Below, piece by piece: positions 8,282 to 15,730 of a stretch of 52,335 nt of DNA. The DNA is taken from NCBI GenBank assembly GCA_964496275.1, contig CAZBYL010000008.1, positions 1 to 52,335 on the forward strand, written 5' to 3'. This DNA comes from CAZBYL01 sp964496275. Lineage in GTDB: Bacteria; Synergistota; Synergistia; Synergistales; Synergistaceae. The position numbers and the translations under genes were made by a program. Numbering within the stretch: position 1 is the first letter of the stretch; each line of letters begins with the position of its first letter. The notes beneath the pieces were generated by a model, which did no database searches, had not been told where the DNA came from, and saw only the letters and a program-made list of their open reading frames with translations.

Positions 8282-8566
8282 ATGAGACCGGCTTCCGCAG
8301 TTGCCATATTCCTTATCAAGTTTTACCAAATTGTTCTCTCTCCTATTCTCGGAGGCGGCAAATGTAGGTTTTATCCGACTTGTTCCGCTTATGCGGCCGA
8401 GTCGTTTCGGCGTTACGGTGTTTTTTACGGTTCTGCTCTTACTGCGGCGAGGATATGCCGCTGCGCTCCTTGGAGCGAAGGCGGCTATGACCCCGTACCC
8501 GAAGCGGAAGATGTTGACATACGGATTTGGATAGGTAAGTTTCTTAAAAGAACCCCGAAAGGTTAG
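8282..8566 (+). CDS. yidD: Membrane protein insertion efficiency factor YidD
   Basis: A 94-residue protein with the diagnostic block LIKFYQIVLSPILGGGKCRFYPTCS in its N-terminal half, a YAAESFRRYG segment and a WSEGGYDPVP motif. YidD is a small amphipathic protein at the inner face of the membrane that helps YidC and SecYEG insert proteins. The ATG directly follows the rnpA stop, and the yidC GTG directly follows its own stop. Confidence 0.97.
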   Translation: MRPASAVAIFLIKFYQIVLSPILGGGKCRFYPTCSAYAAESFRRYGVFYGSALTAARICRCAPWSEGGYDPVPEAEDVDIRIWIGKFLKRTPKG

Positions 8567-9427
8567 GTGGAAGCATTGAGTTCACTTTGGAACGGAGCAA
8601 GCGAACTACTTCTCAAAGTTCTTGAATTTTTCTACGGAATAACGAATTCTTACGGTATTGCAATTGTTATCCTCACTATTTTAATCAGGTTGGCGCTTTA
8701 CCCTCTGAACCAGAAACAGATGGTCAGCATGCAGCAGATGCAGAAGATTCAGCCCAGATTAAAGGTTATTCAGGAGAAATACGGCAACGACAAAGAAAAA
8801 ATGAATCAGGAGACTATGCGTCTCTACAAAGAGAATAAAGTCAATCCTGCGGCAGGCTGTCTGCCTCTTCTCGTGCAGCTTCCGATTCTTATTTTGCTGT
8901 TTAACGTGCTTCGCACATACGACTTCGCAGGTACTTCGTTTATGGGAGTGCTTCTCGGAGCTTCAACTACGTCAGGTATTGCTCAGGCTGTAGGCGTTCC
9001 GGTGGATCCGGCAACAGGAACATACGGGATTATGGCCGTGCTGTCCGGCATTCTCAAAAATCCTGCGGGACTTGTAAACGTGGGGCTCTATGCAGGCAAC
9101 TTGATTATCCTCATCGGAATTTCCTTCCTTACGTGGGCGCAGCAGAAGCTTTCCGGCAACAGTAACCCGCAGATGGAAATGATGAATACGATAATGCCGT
9201 TCTTTATGGCGTTTATCTGTCTTTCCATGCCGGGCGGAGTTATGCTCTACTGGGGACTCTCTTCCCTTATCGGAGTTGTCCAGCAGTATTTTGTTATGAA
9301 GAAGACAAAGGAAGAACTGAAAATTAAGCCGAATCTTCATAAAAACAAACCTGTTACCGAAGATGAAGATGATGACGATGATGAGTATGAGTACGAAGAT
9401 GATGACGATAGCGAGGGTAAGAAATAG
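8567..9427 (+). CDS. yidC: Membrane protein insertase YidC/Oxa1
   Basis: A 286-residue insertase of the short (Gram-positive-like) type, without the large periplasmic P1 domain of proteobacterial YidC. It shows the family core: SYGIAIVILTILIRLALYP, a cytoplasmic helical hairpin KQMVSMQQMQKIQP, the AGCLPLLVQLPI membrane segment and MPGGVMLYW near the end. The functional Arg of the hydrophilic groove is probably in ILIRLALYPL. The C-terminal tail is odd: 16 of the 20 residues 264-283 are Asp or Glu, whereas short-type YidC tails are usually basic and touch the ribosome. The start is GTG, abutting yidD; jag follows 2 bases later. Confidence 0.97.
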   Translation: MEALSSLWNGASELLLKVLEFFYGITNSYGIAIVILTILIRLALYPLNQKQMVSMQQMQKIQPRLKVIQEKYGNDKEKMNQETMRLYKENKVNPAAGCLPLLVQLPILILLFNVLRTYDFAGTSFMGVLLGASTTSGIAQAVGVPVDPATGTYGIMAVLSGILKNPAGLVNVGLYAGNLIILIGISFLTWAQQKLSGNSNPQMEMMNTIMPFFMAFICLSMPGGVMLYWGLSSLIGVVQQYFVMKKTKEELKIKPNLHKNKPVTEDEDDDDDEYEYEDDDDSEGKK

Positions 9428-9429
9428 AT

Positions 9430-10125
9430 ATGATAGAGGAAAGAGAAGAGCAGTGTCCGATTCCCGAAATTGAATCTGTTACCGTTGAGTGCGCTTCAAT
9501 TGAAGAGGCGCGTGAGAAGGGCGCTTCGATGTGGGGCATAAAGCCGGATGATATCGAAGCGACAGTGATTTCTGAGGATAAGAAACTGTTCGGACTTCTA
9601 AAAAGCACATACAAGGTCGATATTCGCCCTTTCGCTCCTGTCGCGTACATCAAATCATGCCACTTTGTCAATGAAGTCCTTGACAGAATGGATTTGGACC
9701 TTATCCCGGAACTCTGTGACGACGGCATGATTAACCTTGTCGGCAACGATGCGGGAGTCGTTATCGGAAGATACGGCGAAACTCTTAAAGCTTTGGAGTA
9801 CATAACAAACCTTGTCTGCCACGATGATATGTCCACAAGACGCGTTCGTTTTGACTGCGGAGGATACCGCGGACGCCGCGAGCAGGCTCTCTCACGCCTG
9901 GCTGGTTCCGTTGCACGTGAGGCGCTGAGAAAAGGCACACCTGTGAGTCTTGAGCCGATGTCAAGCTGGGAGCGCCGTGTTGTGCACATTGCTCTCCGCG
10001 ACAACAGTGACGTCGAGACACGTTCAATAGGTGAAGAGCCTACGAGACGCGTCCTCGTCTGCCCAACTTCCTCTTCAGCATCGAATAAAGCAGGACATAA
10101 GAGACGTCCCCGTCCGCATCGGTAG
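9430..10125 (+). CDS. jag: RNA-binding protein Jag/KhpB (SpoIIIJ-associated)
   Basis: A 231-residue protein with three domains in order: Jag-N (about residues 10-65; VECASIEEAREKGASMWGIK, KLFGLLK), a KH domain (about 90-140; NLVGNDAGVVIGRYGETLKAL) and an R3H domain (about 145-210; GGYRGRRE, then the RRVVH motif). It is a cytoplasmic RNA-binding protein that regulates cell elongation and division in Gram-positive bacteria. It starts two bases after yidC, as usual in this cluster. A basic Arg/His-rich tail (HKRRPRPHR) ends the protein. Confidence 0.95.
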   Translation: MIEEREEQCPIPEIESVTVECASIEEAREKGASMWGIKPDDIEATVISEDKKLFGLLKSTYKVDIRPFAPVAYIKSCHFVNEVLDRMDLDLIPELCDDGMINLVGNDAGVVIGRYGETLKALEYITNLVCHDDMSTRRVRFDCGGYRGRREQALSRLAGSVAREALRKGTPVSLEPMSSWERRVVHIALRDNSDVETRSIGEEPTRRVLVCPTSSSASNKAGHKRRPRPHR

Positions 10126-10132
10126 GAGACGA

Positions 10133-10936
10133 ATGTTTCCCGTAATTTTCAAAATTTCGTTTATAGAAGCCCGCAGCTACTATTTGCTGTGGGCTTTTGC
10201 GTTGCTTATATTTATCTTCTGGACGAGAAAACGTGCCGTTGAAAGATACGGAATGGATTTTGATAAAGTATCCTCTGTGATAATGTGGGTCTATTTTGCC
10301 GCTATAGCAGGCGCTCTTGTCGGTAATGCCGCAGAAAAAATTCCGTTCATCCTATCCGGCGGCGGAAGCTTTGCCGATATCTTGGACGGAGGGCTTTCCT
10401 CAGGTCCCGGCTTGCTGTTCGGAGGGCTGTTTGGTATTTTTAGGCTCCGACGTCTGGGTATGGACGTTGATCTCTTCTCCGATGCTGTTTCTGTTCCCAC
10501 TGCGGCTCTTATTGCCGTAGGGAGAAACGGCTGCTTCTTGGAGGGGTGCTGCTTGGGCAGCGGAGGCGTGTTCTCGGCACGTCCATGGTGGGGTGTTCAC
10601 TTTCCGACAGACCCTATAGGTTTTTACAGGTATCCATCTCAGTTGTCCGAAGCCTTTGCCGCATTTGTGATAATGGCTGCTCTCCTTTTGCTTGAGAAAT
10701 ATGTTCTCCGCTCTTACAAAAAATACCCGAAGTGCGGCGCAATTCTATTTCCGATATTTTTGCTGCTGTTCGGTTTCTACAGAATGTTTTTTGACTGCCT
10801 TCGTGAGCCGGTGCAGGGACACGCATTTTTTTCGGGTCATCTTTTGTCGGGAGTCGCGGTTGTTCTGGGGGGAGTCTGGCTGTACAGAACTTATAAAACA
10901 GCGGCAGATTCACCGGATACAAATGCGCACACTTAG
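10133..10936 (+). CDS. Prolipoprotein diacylglyceryl transferase-like membrane protein
   Basis: A 267-residue multi-pass membrane protein with about seven hydrophobic segments. It has the layout of Lgt: FEAR-like ISFIEARSYYLLW at the start, then a GRNGCFLEGCCLG block (around residue 125) where Lgt has its GRIGNFINGE signature, and YPSQLSEAF corresponding to the HPSQLYE motif. In true Lgt this region binds phosphatidylglycerol and transfers diacylglyceryl to lipobox Cys. The Cys-rich variant is typical of divergent Lgt homologues. The start at 10133 is chosen over an upstream in-frame ATG inside jag because GGAGACGA precedes it. It occupies the place where mnmE often follows jag. Confidence 0.75.
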   Translation: MFPVIFKISFIEARSYYLLWAFALLIFIFWTRKRAVERYGMDFDKVSSVIMWVYFAAIAGALVGNAAEKIPFILSGGGSFADILDGGLSSGPGLLFGGLFGIFRLRRLGMDVDLFSDAVSVPTAALIAVGRNGCFLEGCCLGSGGVFSARPWWGVHFPTDPIGFYRYPSQLSEAFAAFVIMAALLLLEKYVLRSYKKYPKCGAILFPIFLLLFGFYRMFFDCLREPVQGHAFFSGHLLSGVAVVLGGVWLYRTYKTAADSPDTNAHT

Positions 10937-11024
10937 GTAATTTTCGAATACCATATCAGCCTCTGCTTCAACCTTAAAGTTCGTGTTTGATGCGCCTTTC
11001 TGCCTGTCTGCACATTATCGGTGC

Positions 11025-11060
11025 GGCCGGCAAAATGGTTGTGCCGGGCTTTCTCCTTTT
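11025..11060 (+). terminator. Possible terminator after the Lgt-like gene
   Basis: GGCCGGCA (11025-11032) pairs imperfectly with TGCCGGGC (11042-11049), followed by a T-rich stretch. The remainder of 10937-11182 shows no gene. Confidence 0.45.
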
Positions 11061-11098
11061 CGTCTGTTTTTTTGCTTATGGGTACTTAGGTAAAATTC

Positions 11099-11128
11099 TT
11101 GATGTATTCTGACTATAATTTGTATACC
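11099..11128 (+). promoter_or_regulatory. Putative htrA promoter
   Basis: TTGATG, an 18-base spacer and TATACC. A consensus TATAAT at 11114-11119 overlaps this site but lacks a good -35 at the usual distance. Either could serve htrA. Confidence 0.4.
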
Positions 11129-11182
11129 ATAGTGCAAACTTAAACAATAACATTACGAAAGATATCATGTGGGGGTGTTTCG

Positions 11183-12697
11183 ATGGACAGAGAAAAAATC
11201 TGTAACACTGTTAAGAAATTCGGAGCGGCCGGTGCGGCGGCTTTGATTCTTTTTGCCGGAGGGGCGTTCGGCTCGTATTTTGCAACGCATCGGGCTCTCT
11301 CCTCTGCCAATACGGAAGCTGAAACCGCTGCAGTGTCGCAGATGGGAAGTGCGTATGCCCAGGATGTCTATTCGGGCAATCCTATAGTGGGTATCGTAAA
11401 GAACAGCTCTCCCGCGGTCGTTAATATCGATACGGAAACTATGGTAAAGCAGACTTCCGTTCCGAATCCGTTTCGCGGGGATCCATTCTTTGAAGAATTC
11501 TTCGGTCAAGAGTTTTTCGGCGGAGGCGAGGAGCGTGTTGTCCCAAGCCGCGGCAAGGGATCGGGATTTATTGTCAATAAAGAGGGCTACATACTTACCA
11601 ATAACCATGTCGTAGACGGTGCGGACAAGATTAAGGTCACTCTTCTTGACGGAAGGACGTTCGACGCTAAAAAGGTTGGTCAGGATCCTACCTTTGACCT
11701 GGCCGTAATAAAGATCAAGGCACAGGATCTTCCCATGCTCACGTTGGGAGATTCCGACGCGACTCAGGTCGGCGAATGGGCTGTTGCAATAGGAAACCCT
11801 CTCGGTTTTGAAAATTCCGTAACCGCCGGAGTCATCTCCGCAAAAAACAGAACACTTCAGGCTCCCGGAGTGAATTTCCAGGGCTTTATGCAGACAGATG
11901 CCGCGATAAACCCCGGCAACAGCGGCGGTCCGCTGATTGATATGAGCGGCAAAGTCATAGGCATTAACACGGCCATTGTCCCCTACGCTCAGGGTATCGG
12001 ATTTGCCATACCGGTCAATATGGCAAAACAGATAATGGACGACCTTATCAAGCACGGTGAAGTCCGGCGAGGTTGGCTCGGAGTAACGGTTCAGCCGCTC
12101 ACGTCATCGCTTGTTGAAGCCTACAAAATACCTGTCAAGGAAGGTTCTATAATAGCCGATGTGCAGAAGGGGTCTCCCGCGCACAAGTATGGTTTGGAAC
12201 GCGGTGATGTCATAGTTTCGATAGGCGGCAAACAGGTGAAGAACAGTCAGGATGTTGTATTTTTTGTTCGCAATAAACTTGCGGGTGAAAAGGTAACCTT
12301 TGAAATTTACCGTGACGGTAAAAAGAAAACCATAGACGTTACGCTCGGTGATATCGACGGAGGACGCCCTTCCGCAGGGCAGCAGAAATCTGCCGAACCT
12401 AAGCAAGGAGAGGTAAAGACAGCTACTCAGATGGGCATTACCGTGGCCGAGAACAGCAAAGAACTGCAAGATCGCTACAAACTCAGAGAGAGCGAGGGCG
12501 TTGTTGTTGTAGGTGTTCAGCAGCGTTCGCAGGGACAGAAACTTGGGGTGCGTCAGGGAGACGTTATACTTGAGGTTAATAAGGTGAAAATGTCCACCAT
12601 TGCCGACTGGAACAGAGTAATGGGAGCTAAGAACAAGGCGCTCGGACTTTTAGTTGCAAGGGACGGGCAGACTCTTTTCATCTCCGTCGGAATGTAA
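11183..12697 (+). CDS. Do/HtrA-family serine protease with two PDZ domains
   Basis: A 504-residue DegP/HtrA-like protease. Residues 11-33 form a hydrophobic signal or anchor segment, so it acts outside the cytoplasmic membrane. The trypsin-like domain shows the catalytic triad His142 (LTNNHVVDGA), Asp172 (TFDLAVIKI) and Ser247 (NPGNSGGPLI). A first PDZ domain (about 285-385; RRGWLGVTVQPL) and a degenerate second PDZ (about 415-500; EGVVVVGVQQRSQGQKLGVRQGDVI) follow. It would degrade or refold misfolded envelope proteins. It is monocistronic, with a hairpin after its stop. The family member (DegP, DegQ or DegS) is not assignable; two PDZ domains favour the DegP/Q type. Confidence 0.96.
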   Translation: MDREKICNTVKKFGAAGAAALILFAGGAFGSYFATHRALSSANTEAETAAVSQMGSAYAQDVYSGNPIVGIVKNSSPAVVNIDTETMVKQTSVPNPFRGDPFFEEFFGQEFFGGGEERVVPSRGKGSGFIVNKEGYILTNNHVVDGADKIKVTLLDGRTFDAKKVGQDPTFDLAVIKIKAQDLPMLTLGDSDATQVGEWAVAIGNPLGFENSVTAGVISAKNRTLQAPGVNFQGFMQTDAAINPGNSGGPLIDMSGKVIGINTAIVPYAQGIGFAIPVNMAKQIMDDLIKHGEVRRGWLGVTVQPLTSSLVEAYKIPVKEGSIIADVQKGSPAHKYGLERGDVIVSIGGKQVKNSQDVVFFVRNKLAGEKVTFEIYRDGKKKTIDVTLGDIDGGRPSAGQQKSAEPKQGEVKTATQMGITVAENSKELQDRYKLRESEGVVVVGVQQRSQGQKLGVRQGDVILEVNKVKMSTIADWNRVMGAKNKALGLLVARDGQTLFISVGM

Positions 12698-12731
12698 CTC
12701 GGCGAAATTTAAGATACAGTATTGTAATCCA

Positions 12732-12781
12732 AACGCACGAGAGTCTGCGGAATCACTATCTTCCGCAGACTCTCGTGCGTT
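12732..12781. terminator. 21-bp perfect inverted repeat after htrA
   Basis: The arms at 12732-12752 and 12761-12781 are perfectly complementary over 21 bases (beginning AACGCACGAGAG) and enclose an 8-base loop. It is probably a bidirectional transcription stop between htrA and the leftward zinc-ribbon gene, although only a weak T-rich stretch follows. Confidence 0.7.
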
Positions 12782-12946
12782 ATTCTCAAACTTTTTCAGT
12801 GGTCCGGCTGGCGCGAATCCCAAAACAGACAGCCGTGAGGCTCTGTATAAATTCAAAACAGGATATACATACGCTGCTGTTTGAATTTAAAAATCACGCC
12901 TTTCGGATGTTGAACAAACTTTAAATTCAGACGGGACTGTTTGCGC

Positions 12947-12971
12947 AAAAAATGTTGCGCCTGCAGGCGCA
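12947..12971 (-). terminator. Terminator of the zinc-ribbon gene
   Basis: Leftward, TGCGCC-TGCA-GGCGCA forms a 6-bp GC stem with a 4-base loop, followed within three bases by TTTTTT. It lies directly after the stop codon at 12975. Confidence 0.7.
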
Positions 12972-12974
12972 GAA

Positions 12975-13640
12975 TTATAGTTTGTGTCCGCACTCGGAGC
13001 AGAAACGCGATCCGTCGGGCGCGTCAGCTCCGCATGAGGGGCACTTCTTCGCGCTCAGGCTCGCGCCGCAGTTATTGCAGAACTTGCCGCTTCCGCATGG
13101 CTTGCCGCAGGACGGGCATACAATTGTTTTTGTCTCAAGTTTGCCGCTCCATACCGTCTGGGTCTCTGCCGCTTCGTCCAAATTGCGCTGCATTGCCTGA
13201 GCCTTTGCCTTTGTAACGGCAACGCTCTCTCTGGGTGAGCACTCTACGCACAAACCCTCATCCTCGTTAAAATCCGCGGGGCAGACCCATCTGTGACAGC
13301 CTTCGCAGCGGTGAAAATGCGGTATTGCTTCGTTCTTTGCGGCTTCAAACGCCGCCTCGTGCTCCTTTTGCCATTCGGCCGTCATTCCGTTGAAGCGTTC
13401 CGAAAGTATGTCCGTACCTCTTCCCACGGCAACTCCGATATCACCCAGCTTATCGCCGAACAGATTTGTTATGGCAAGCACACCCTGCCCGAAACCTCTC
13501 AGAGTGGAATTTTTTTTGTGCGACTTGGACTCAACGAAAGAGCTTCTGTATCCGTCATTACAAATATCACAGTAAAAAGTGAACTGAAATCCTGCTTCAG
13601 TGCTGTTATCTTCGTAATTCCTGGTGAACGACTTGAGCAT
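12975..13640 (-). CDS. Soluble multi-zinc-ribbon protein of unknown function
   Basis: A 221-residue protein with four Cys clusters. Near the N-terminus is CDIC (in FTFYCDICNDGY). In the middle is CEGCHRWVCPADF followed by CVEC (about residues 113-135). The C-terminus is a double zinc ribbon, CPSCGKPCGSGKFCNNCG and then CPSCGADAPDGSRFCSECG. A Gly-rich, weakly hydrophobic stretch (about 48-75) is not a clear membrane segment. Such double-ribbon proteins often act as adaptors or in nucleic-acid or membrane-stress functions, but no family was recognised. The ATG is preceded by GGAGGAATG. It is flanked by its own terminator and by a 333-base gap upstream. Confidence 0.8.
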   Translation of the reverse strand: MLKSFTRNYEDNSTEAGFQFTFYCDICNDGYRSSFVESKSHKKNSTLRGFGQGVLAITNLFGDKLGDIGVAVGRGTDILSERFNGMTAEWQKEHEAAFEAAKNEAIPHFHRCEGCHRWVCPADFNEDEGLCVECSPRESVAVTKAKAQAMQRNLDEAAETQTVWSGKLETKTIVCPSCGKPCGSGKFCNNCGASLSAKKCPSCGADAPDGSRFCSECGHKL

Positions 13641-13973
13641 TTACATTCCTCCGATTGGTTTTTTTATCTTAAGAGTGCGAACCGTTTCGTAAACCCTAAG
13701 GTGTATTCTCCATTCTTAGACATCAATAATGAAAGGTATACGTTCTTATTCTAGCAGAAAAACGGTAATATTTGGAAGGATTTATCGGTAAAAACTTTTC
13801 GAAAAACAGAATAAAGCAGAATAAAAGGCGATAATTTGGTATTGCCTATGCTGCCGCCAAAGAAAAAGCTCCGAACAGCGCGATGCCCGGCTCTGTCATA
13901 GAATTGAGCTTCCGTAGTGGCGCGGAGAAAATATTTATCTCAAGCCGGCAAATAAAATTTTTGCGGGATCCCG
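13641..13973. other. Intergenic stretch without a recognised gene
   Basis: This AT-rich region lies upstream of the zinc-ribbon gene and downstream of the LuxR-type HTH gene, both leftward. It contains a short tandem repeat (CAGAATAAA at 13807 and 13817) and a self-complementary CGGGATCCCG at 13964-13973 that might be the end of the HTH gene's terminator. No gene, tRNA or convincing promoter was seen. Confidence 0.5.
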
Positions 13974-14285
13974 TCACTCGCAACAAGTTTTACACTCAAG
14001 AGCTATGCTGAGGTATTTTATAATCAGTTCCGAACGGCAGTTGACCTTGAGCTTTTTTGATACGGCAGAGGCATACGTGCTCATGGTCGGATACTTTACG
14101 CCCATTGCTTCTGCGGAGCGCTTGAGAGAGTATCCTTCAAGCAGTATGAGAAATGCTTGGTATTCGCGCGGGGTCAGAGTCGCAAGCCTCGCCCATCTTT
14201 CGCCTTTTGCTGCGAAAGATTTCGCGCTATCCCCTGCCGATTGGCATGCAGCTTTAAATTTGCTGCAGTCATGCTGCGACACCAT
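13974..14285 (-). CDS. Small LuxR/GerE-type helix-turn-helix protein
   Basis: A 103-residue protein. The C-terminal half is a LuxR-type HTH: LATLTPREYQAFLILLEGYSLKRSAEAMGV, then a recognition helix in YPTMSTYASAVSKKLKV and the typical SRSELIIKYL-like ending. There is no receiver or ligand domain; the N-terminal 35 residues are not recognisable. The ATG at 14285 is preceded by AGGGAGGTGG. It has its own promoter at 14344-14372 and follows the larE-nhaC operon on the same strand. Orphan HTH proteins of this size usually regulate nearby genes; the target is unknown. It ends in a Cys-rich CKTCCE. Confidence 0.78.
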   Translation of the reverse strand: MVSQHDCSKFKAACQSAGDSAKSFAAKGERWARLATLTPREYQAFLILLEGYSLKRSAEAMGVKYPTMSTYASAVSKKLKVNCRSELIIKYLSIALECKTCCE

Positions 14286-14343
14286 AGCCACCTCCCTTTT
14301 ATTGTTAATAACCATAAAACCCTAAATCATGATATTATGAATA

Positions 14344-14372
14344 ATTGTACAATATGAAGGGCATAGCTGCAA
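14344..14372 (-). promoter_or_regulatory. Promoter of the LuxR-type HTH gene
   Basis: Leftward TTGCAG (14372-14367), a 17-base spacer and TACAAT (14349-14344), near consensus. The -10 is part of a small palindrome ATTGTACAAT (14344-14353), a possible operator. Confidence 0.6.
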
Positions 14373-14394
14373 GTTATTTTTCTGTTTGCTGCTA

Positions 14395-15726
14395 TTAAGT
14401 ATTTCTGTTTTTTTCGTCTGCTTGTTTGGTGAATGTCCATAGCAAGTTGTAAATCGGGCATATTATTATGAAAAACATGTAGGGCATATAGGAAAGGCCT
14501 TTGAAAGAGAGCATGGAGAGCGGAACAGATACAGCCAGAGTCCAAGGCACAATTACGCTCATCACAACGCTTGCGAAGCTGACATCGCGAAGCCTGTCGT
14601 CGTTGGCGAATCCCGCCCGTCTGTATGGGACATTCATAAGCGTACTTGTTGTTACGATGGAGACAGTTTGGTTGCAGCCGATAGCTGCGGATGCAGTACC
14701 GATTACGACAGACCTTATGTAGAGAGATGTTCTCGTTTTTGCAGATCGAAGCAGGGCTTTGAAATGCAGACTGAGAACTCCGCCCTTTTCTATTATTGCG
14801 GCAAGTGAGCATGAAACTAGCAGTATGTATATGGGAGAGAGCATGGGAATAATTCCGCCGCCCCGTACCACACCGTACAGCGGGTGAGTCTCTGGGAGTC
14901 TGAATCCGTTAAGGATAGAATTTATCAGCCAAGCTGGTTCTGCATTCTGGAAGAAGAGCGCGATGGGAACCGCCGCCGCGATGCTTGCGCAGAGTGTCCA
15001 TAGAGTTCGGAACTTTAGGAGCGACGAGAGCAAAAGAGCTGCGGCCGGCAAGAGTACAATGGGGCTGATAGTAAATGAGCTTTCAAGCAGTCCGAGGCGT
15101 GCAAGCGCGGACATGTTCGCGGGGAAAAAGTGCGAAAGAAGCGCGTAGGCCAGAGAGGCGAGCAGAAGGGGAGTCAGAGTTGTCCTGAGTACAATCTTAA
15201 ATGCCGTGTCATGATGAACGCCGTTTAAGGATGAGAGCAGCACAAGCGACGATGCCACGGGAGAGCATCTGTCTCCTACAAACACTCCCGAAATCACGGC
15301 GCCAGCCGTCATTGCAGGCGGCACTCCTCCGGCGCAGCCTATTATATACATGATTATTCCCATAGTTGCCGTTGTGGCAAATGCGCTCCCCAGCATAAAG
15401 GAGAGCGATGCGCAGAGGAGAAATGTCATCGGCAGAAATAATTGCGGCGCGATGAACTGCGCGCCGTAGTGGATTATCCCGGCAATGCAGCCCGAGGAGA
15501 GCCAAAGCGAAGTGTTTATGCCTATCATAATCAAAATGCGGGCCACTATTGCCGCTTTGATACATCCGTCTTTAATGTACGCGCGCAAGTCTTTCGTGCT
15601 TTTCCCATGTTTCAGAACAAATACCGAAAACAGGACCAGTACGGCTGAGAGAGGTATTCCCAGGTGTACTCCCGTGAATGTGGATATGCCTATCAACAGA
15701 ATAGAAAAGACCCACAGATAAATCAA
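14395..15726 (-). CDS. NhaC-family Na+/H+ antiporter-type transporter
   Basis: A 443-residue, highly hydrophobic protein with about 11-12 transmembrane segments. The NhaC family mark GDRCSPVASS is present near residue 150, with a preceding SFMLGSAFATTATMGI segment. A TTG start is inferred five bases after the larE stop, with GGAG upstream; an ATG start is not available at a better position. It is the third gene of an operon with the ATC-hydrolase homologue and larE. NhaC-like proteins exchange sodium or organic acids for protons, and some are amino- or hydroxy-acid antiporters. The link to larE suggests a sulfur-containing or organic-acid substrate, as inference only. Confidence 0.85.
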   Translation of the reverse strand: MIYLWVFSILLIGISTFTGVHLGIPLSAVLVLFSVFVLKHGKSTKDLRAYIKDGCIKAAIVARILIMIGINTSLWLSSGCIAGIIHYGAQFIAPQLFLPMTFLLCASLSFMLGSAFATTATMGIIMYIIGCAGGVPPAMTAGAVISGVFVGDRCSPVASSLVLLSSLNGVHHDTAFKIVLRTTLTPLLLASLAYALLSHFFPANMSALARLGLLESSFTISPIVLLPAAALLLSSLLKFRTLWTLCASIAAAVPIALFFQNAEPAWLINSILNGFRLPETHPLYGVVRGGGIIPMLSPIYILLVSCSLAAIIEKGGVLSLHFKALLRSAKTRTSLYIRSVVIGTASAAIGCNQTVSIVTTSTLMNVPYRRAGFANDDRLRDVSFASVVMSVIVPWTLAVSVPLSMLSFKGLSYMPYMFFIIICPIYNLLWTFTKQADEKNRNT

Positions 15727-15730
15727 TCGC

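Noticed and set aside
10031..10132. Upstream extension of the Lgt-like gene from an ATG inside jag
   Set aside because: The extra 34 residues are hydrophilic and overlap jag out of frame, while GGAGACGA sits properly before the ATG at 10133.
11165..12055. Long leftward ORF of 296 codons
   Set aside because: It lies wholly across the htrA coding sequence on the other strand, has no recognisable domain and no ribosome site. It is a frame shadow of htrA.
13852..13905. Short leftward 17-codon ORF in the gap beside the zinc-ribbon gene
   Set aside because: It is too short, with a poorly spaced ribosome site and no conservation evidence available.
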